Shown here in pieces: positions 63,025-64,000 of a stretch of 64,000 bases of DNA (positions within the stretch are counted from its first letter, which is position 1; every line of letters starts with the position of its first letter). The notes below the pieces were generated by a model that was given only the letters and a program-made list of their open reading frames with translations, was not told the origin of the DNA and did not search any database. This DNA is from Ramlibacter alkalitolerans. GTDB lineage: Bacteria > Pseudomonadota > Gammaproteobacteria > Burkholderiales > Burkholderiaceae_C. Location: NCBI RefSeq assembly GCF_016722765.1, contig NZ_JAEQND010000001.1:434001-498000 (forward strand). The letters run 5' to 3'. A program made the translations under genes and the position numbers.

Positions 63025-63702
63025 ATGACCTCCCCGCCGGGCCCCAGTGCCCCCACCACCTCCACGCCGGGGACTTCCGCTGCGCAGGCCGTCGCCTGGA
63101 TGCACACCGCGCGCTTCCTCACCACCGCGCCGCGCCTCGAGCACCTCCCCGAATCGGAGGTGCCCGAGATCGCCTTCGTCGGCCGCTCCAACGCGGGCAA
63201 ATCCACCTGCATCAACACGCTGACGCAGCAGAAGCGCCTCGCGTTCGCCTCCAAGACGCCGGGCCGCACGCAGGCGATCAACCTGTTCGCGCTCGGCAAG
63301 CAGGGCATCACCGACGCCGTGCTGGCCGACCTGCCCGGCTACGGCTATGCGGCCGTGCCCAAGCAGGACAAGCTGCGCTGGCAGCAGGTCATGGCCAACT
63401 ACCTGGTCACGCGGCCCAACCTGACGGGCGTGGTGATGATGGTCGACCCGCGCCACGGGCTGACCGAACTCGACGAGATCCTGCTCGAGGTGATCCGCCC
63501 CCGCGTCGAGGAGGGCCTGAAGTTCCTGGTGCTGCTGACCAAGGCCGACAAGCTCAATCGCTCGGAGGCCAGCAAGGCGCTGTCGATCGCGCGACTGCAG
63601 ACGGCCGGCGGCGAGGTCAAACTTTTCTCCGCCCTCAAGAAGCAGGGCGTGGAGGAGACTTCGCTGCTCCTGTGGCACTGGGCCCATCCGGAACCGGCAT
63701 GA
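63025..63702 (+). CDS. engB: Ribosome biogenesis GTPase EngB/YsxC
   Basis: A 225-residue TRAFAC GTPase. G1 is GRSNAGKST near residue 54, G3 is DLPGYGYA, and G4 is TKADKLNRSE. A Thr/Pro-rich N-terminal tail precedes the fold. It acts in 50S subunit assembly. Its stop overlaps the hydrolase ATG. Confidence 0.96.
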   Translation: MTSPPGPSAPTTSTPGTSAAQAVAWMHTARFLTTAPRLEHLPESEVPEIAFVGRSNAGKSTCINTLTQQKRLAFASKTPGRTQAINLFALGKQGITDAVLADLPGYGYAAVPKQDKLRWQQVMANYLVTRPNLTGVVMMVDPRHGLTELDEILLEVIRPRVEEGLKFLVLLTKADKLNRSEASKALSIARLQTAGGEVKLFSALKKQGVEETSLLLWHWAHPEPA

Positions 63703-64000
63703 CGATCGAGACCTGGCAGCAGGCGCTTCCGCACGGTATCACCCTGAGTTGCCGCGCCGCGGGAGAGCGCGGCCGCCCGGTCCTGCTGTTCCTGCACGGC
63801 TTCCCGGAAGCCGCCTTCATCTGGGACGATCTCCTGGAGCACTTCGCGCAGGAAGCCAACGGCGGCTACCGCTGCGTGGCCCCCAACCTGCGGGGCTACG
63901 AAGCTTCGTCGCAGCCCGCCGATGTCTCCGCCTACCGGCCCAGGCACCTGGTGCAGGATGTGGTGGCGCTGGCGCAGCTCGAAGGCGCGCCGCTGGCCTG
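63699..64000 (+). CDS. Alpha/beta-fold hydrolase, N-terminal part (runs off the right edge)
   Basis: About 100 residues are visible. FLHGFPEAAFIWDDLLEHF is the HGFPE oxyanion-hole motif of epoxide hydrolase-like alpha/beta hydrolases, and APNLRGYEASSQP is the usual following loop. The nucleophile lies beyond the window. The ATG overlaps the engB TGA (ATGA), so it is coupled to engB. Confidence 0.85.
   Translation, partial: MTIETWQQALPHGITLSCRAAGERGRPVLLFLHGFPEAAFIWDDLLEHFAQEANGGYRCVAPNLRGYEASSQPADVSAYRPRHLVQDVVALAQLEGAPLA

Overview
This 64 kb window is high-GC chromosomal DNA from a betaproteobacterium, most probably Burkholderiales/Comamonadaceae (Ramlibacter- or Variovorax-like). The grounds are gene order typical of that group (mla-ibaG-murA-hisGDCBHAFIE-tatABC, mrcA/pilMNOPQ/aroKB, cyaY-lptM-lysA, petABC-sspAB), a short-form HisG, and several intergenic palindromes common in that group. 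Almost all of it is core genome. No prophage, CRISPR array, toxin-antitoxin or defence island is visible.

Layout. 1-1 kb: a two-component system (kinase cut by the window edge). 1.5-4.4 kb: a three-gene PQQ-dehydrogenase cassette (XoxF-like dehydrogenase, c-type cytochrome, XoxJ-like binding protein). 4.4-6.6 kb: an FAD monooxygenase and a PEP-mutase/isocitrate-lyase superfamily enzyme, divergent. 6.6-10.7 kb: tRNA-Thr(UGU), sspB, sspA and the cytochrome bc1 operon. 10.9-15.9 kb: mscL, pdxA, a Nif3-like gene, a membrane protein with a degenerate GGDEF domain, and a DegS-like protease. 16-34.5 kb: a long minus-strand run of mla genes, an ABC exporter, ibaG/bolA, murA, the histidine genes, HIT and tatABC. 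It is interrupted by an AAA ATPase between hisA and hisF and by an opposite-strand lipoprotein gene between hisF and hisI. 34.7-41.7 kb: gltBD and a REP-associated (RAYT-type) transposase. 41.8-55.1 kb: a collinear minus-strand run pilMNOPQ, Ig-like lipoprotein, aroK, aroB, dgt, MFS transporter and three little-known genes. 55.3-64 kb: mrcA (PBP1A), cyaY, lptM, lysA, hemerythrin, msrPQ, a diheme cytochrome c, engB and the start of an alpha/beta hydrolase.

How the genes work together. The PQQ dehydrogenase would oxidise an alcohol in the periplasm and pass electrons to its neighbouring cytochrome. It carries the extra Asp associated with lanthanide use but lacks the vicinal Cys-Cys pair normal for its family. 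The bc1 complex and the diheme cytochrome c belong to the respiratory chain. The Mla proteins keep the outer membrane asymmetric, and TatABC exports folded proteins such as MsrP. PilMNOPQ builds the type IV pilus envelope complex next to PBP1A.

The most unusual signals are the PQQ cassette, the transposase with perfect 21-bp inverted flanks set 8 bp from a strong gltB promoter, several families of intergenic palindromes, the degenerate GGDEF protein, and the ATPase inside the his operon. All functions are read from sequence motifs and context; no database search was run.
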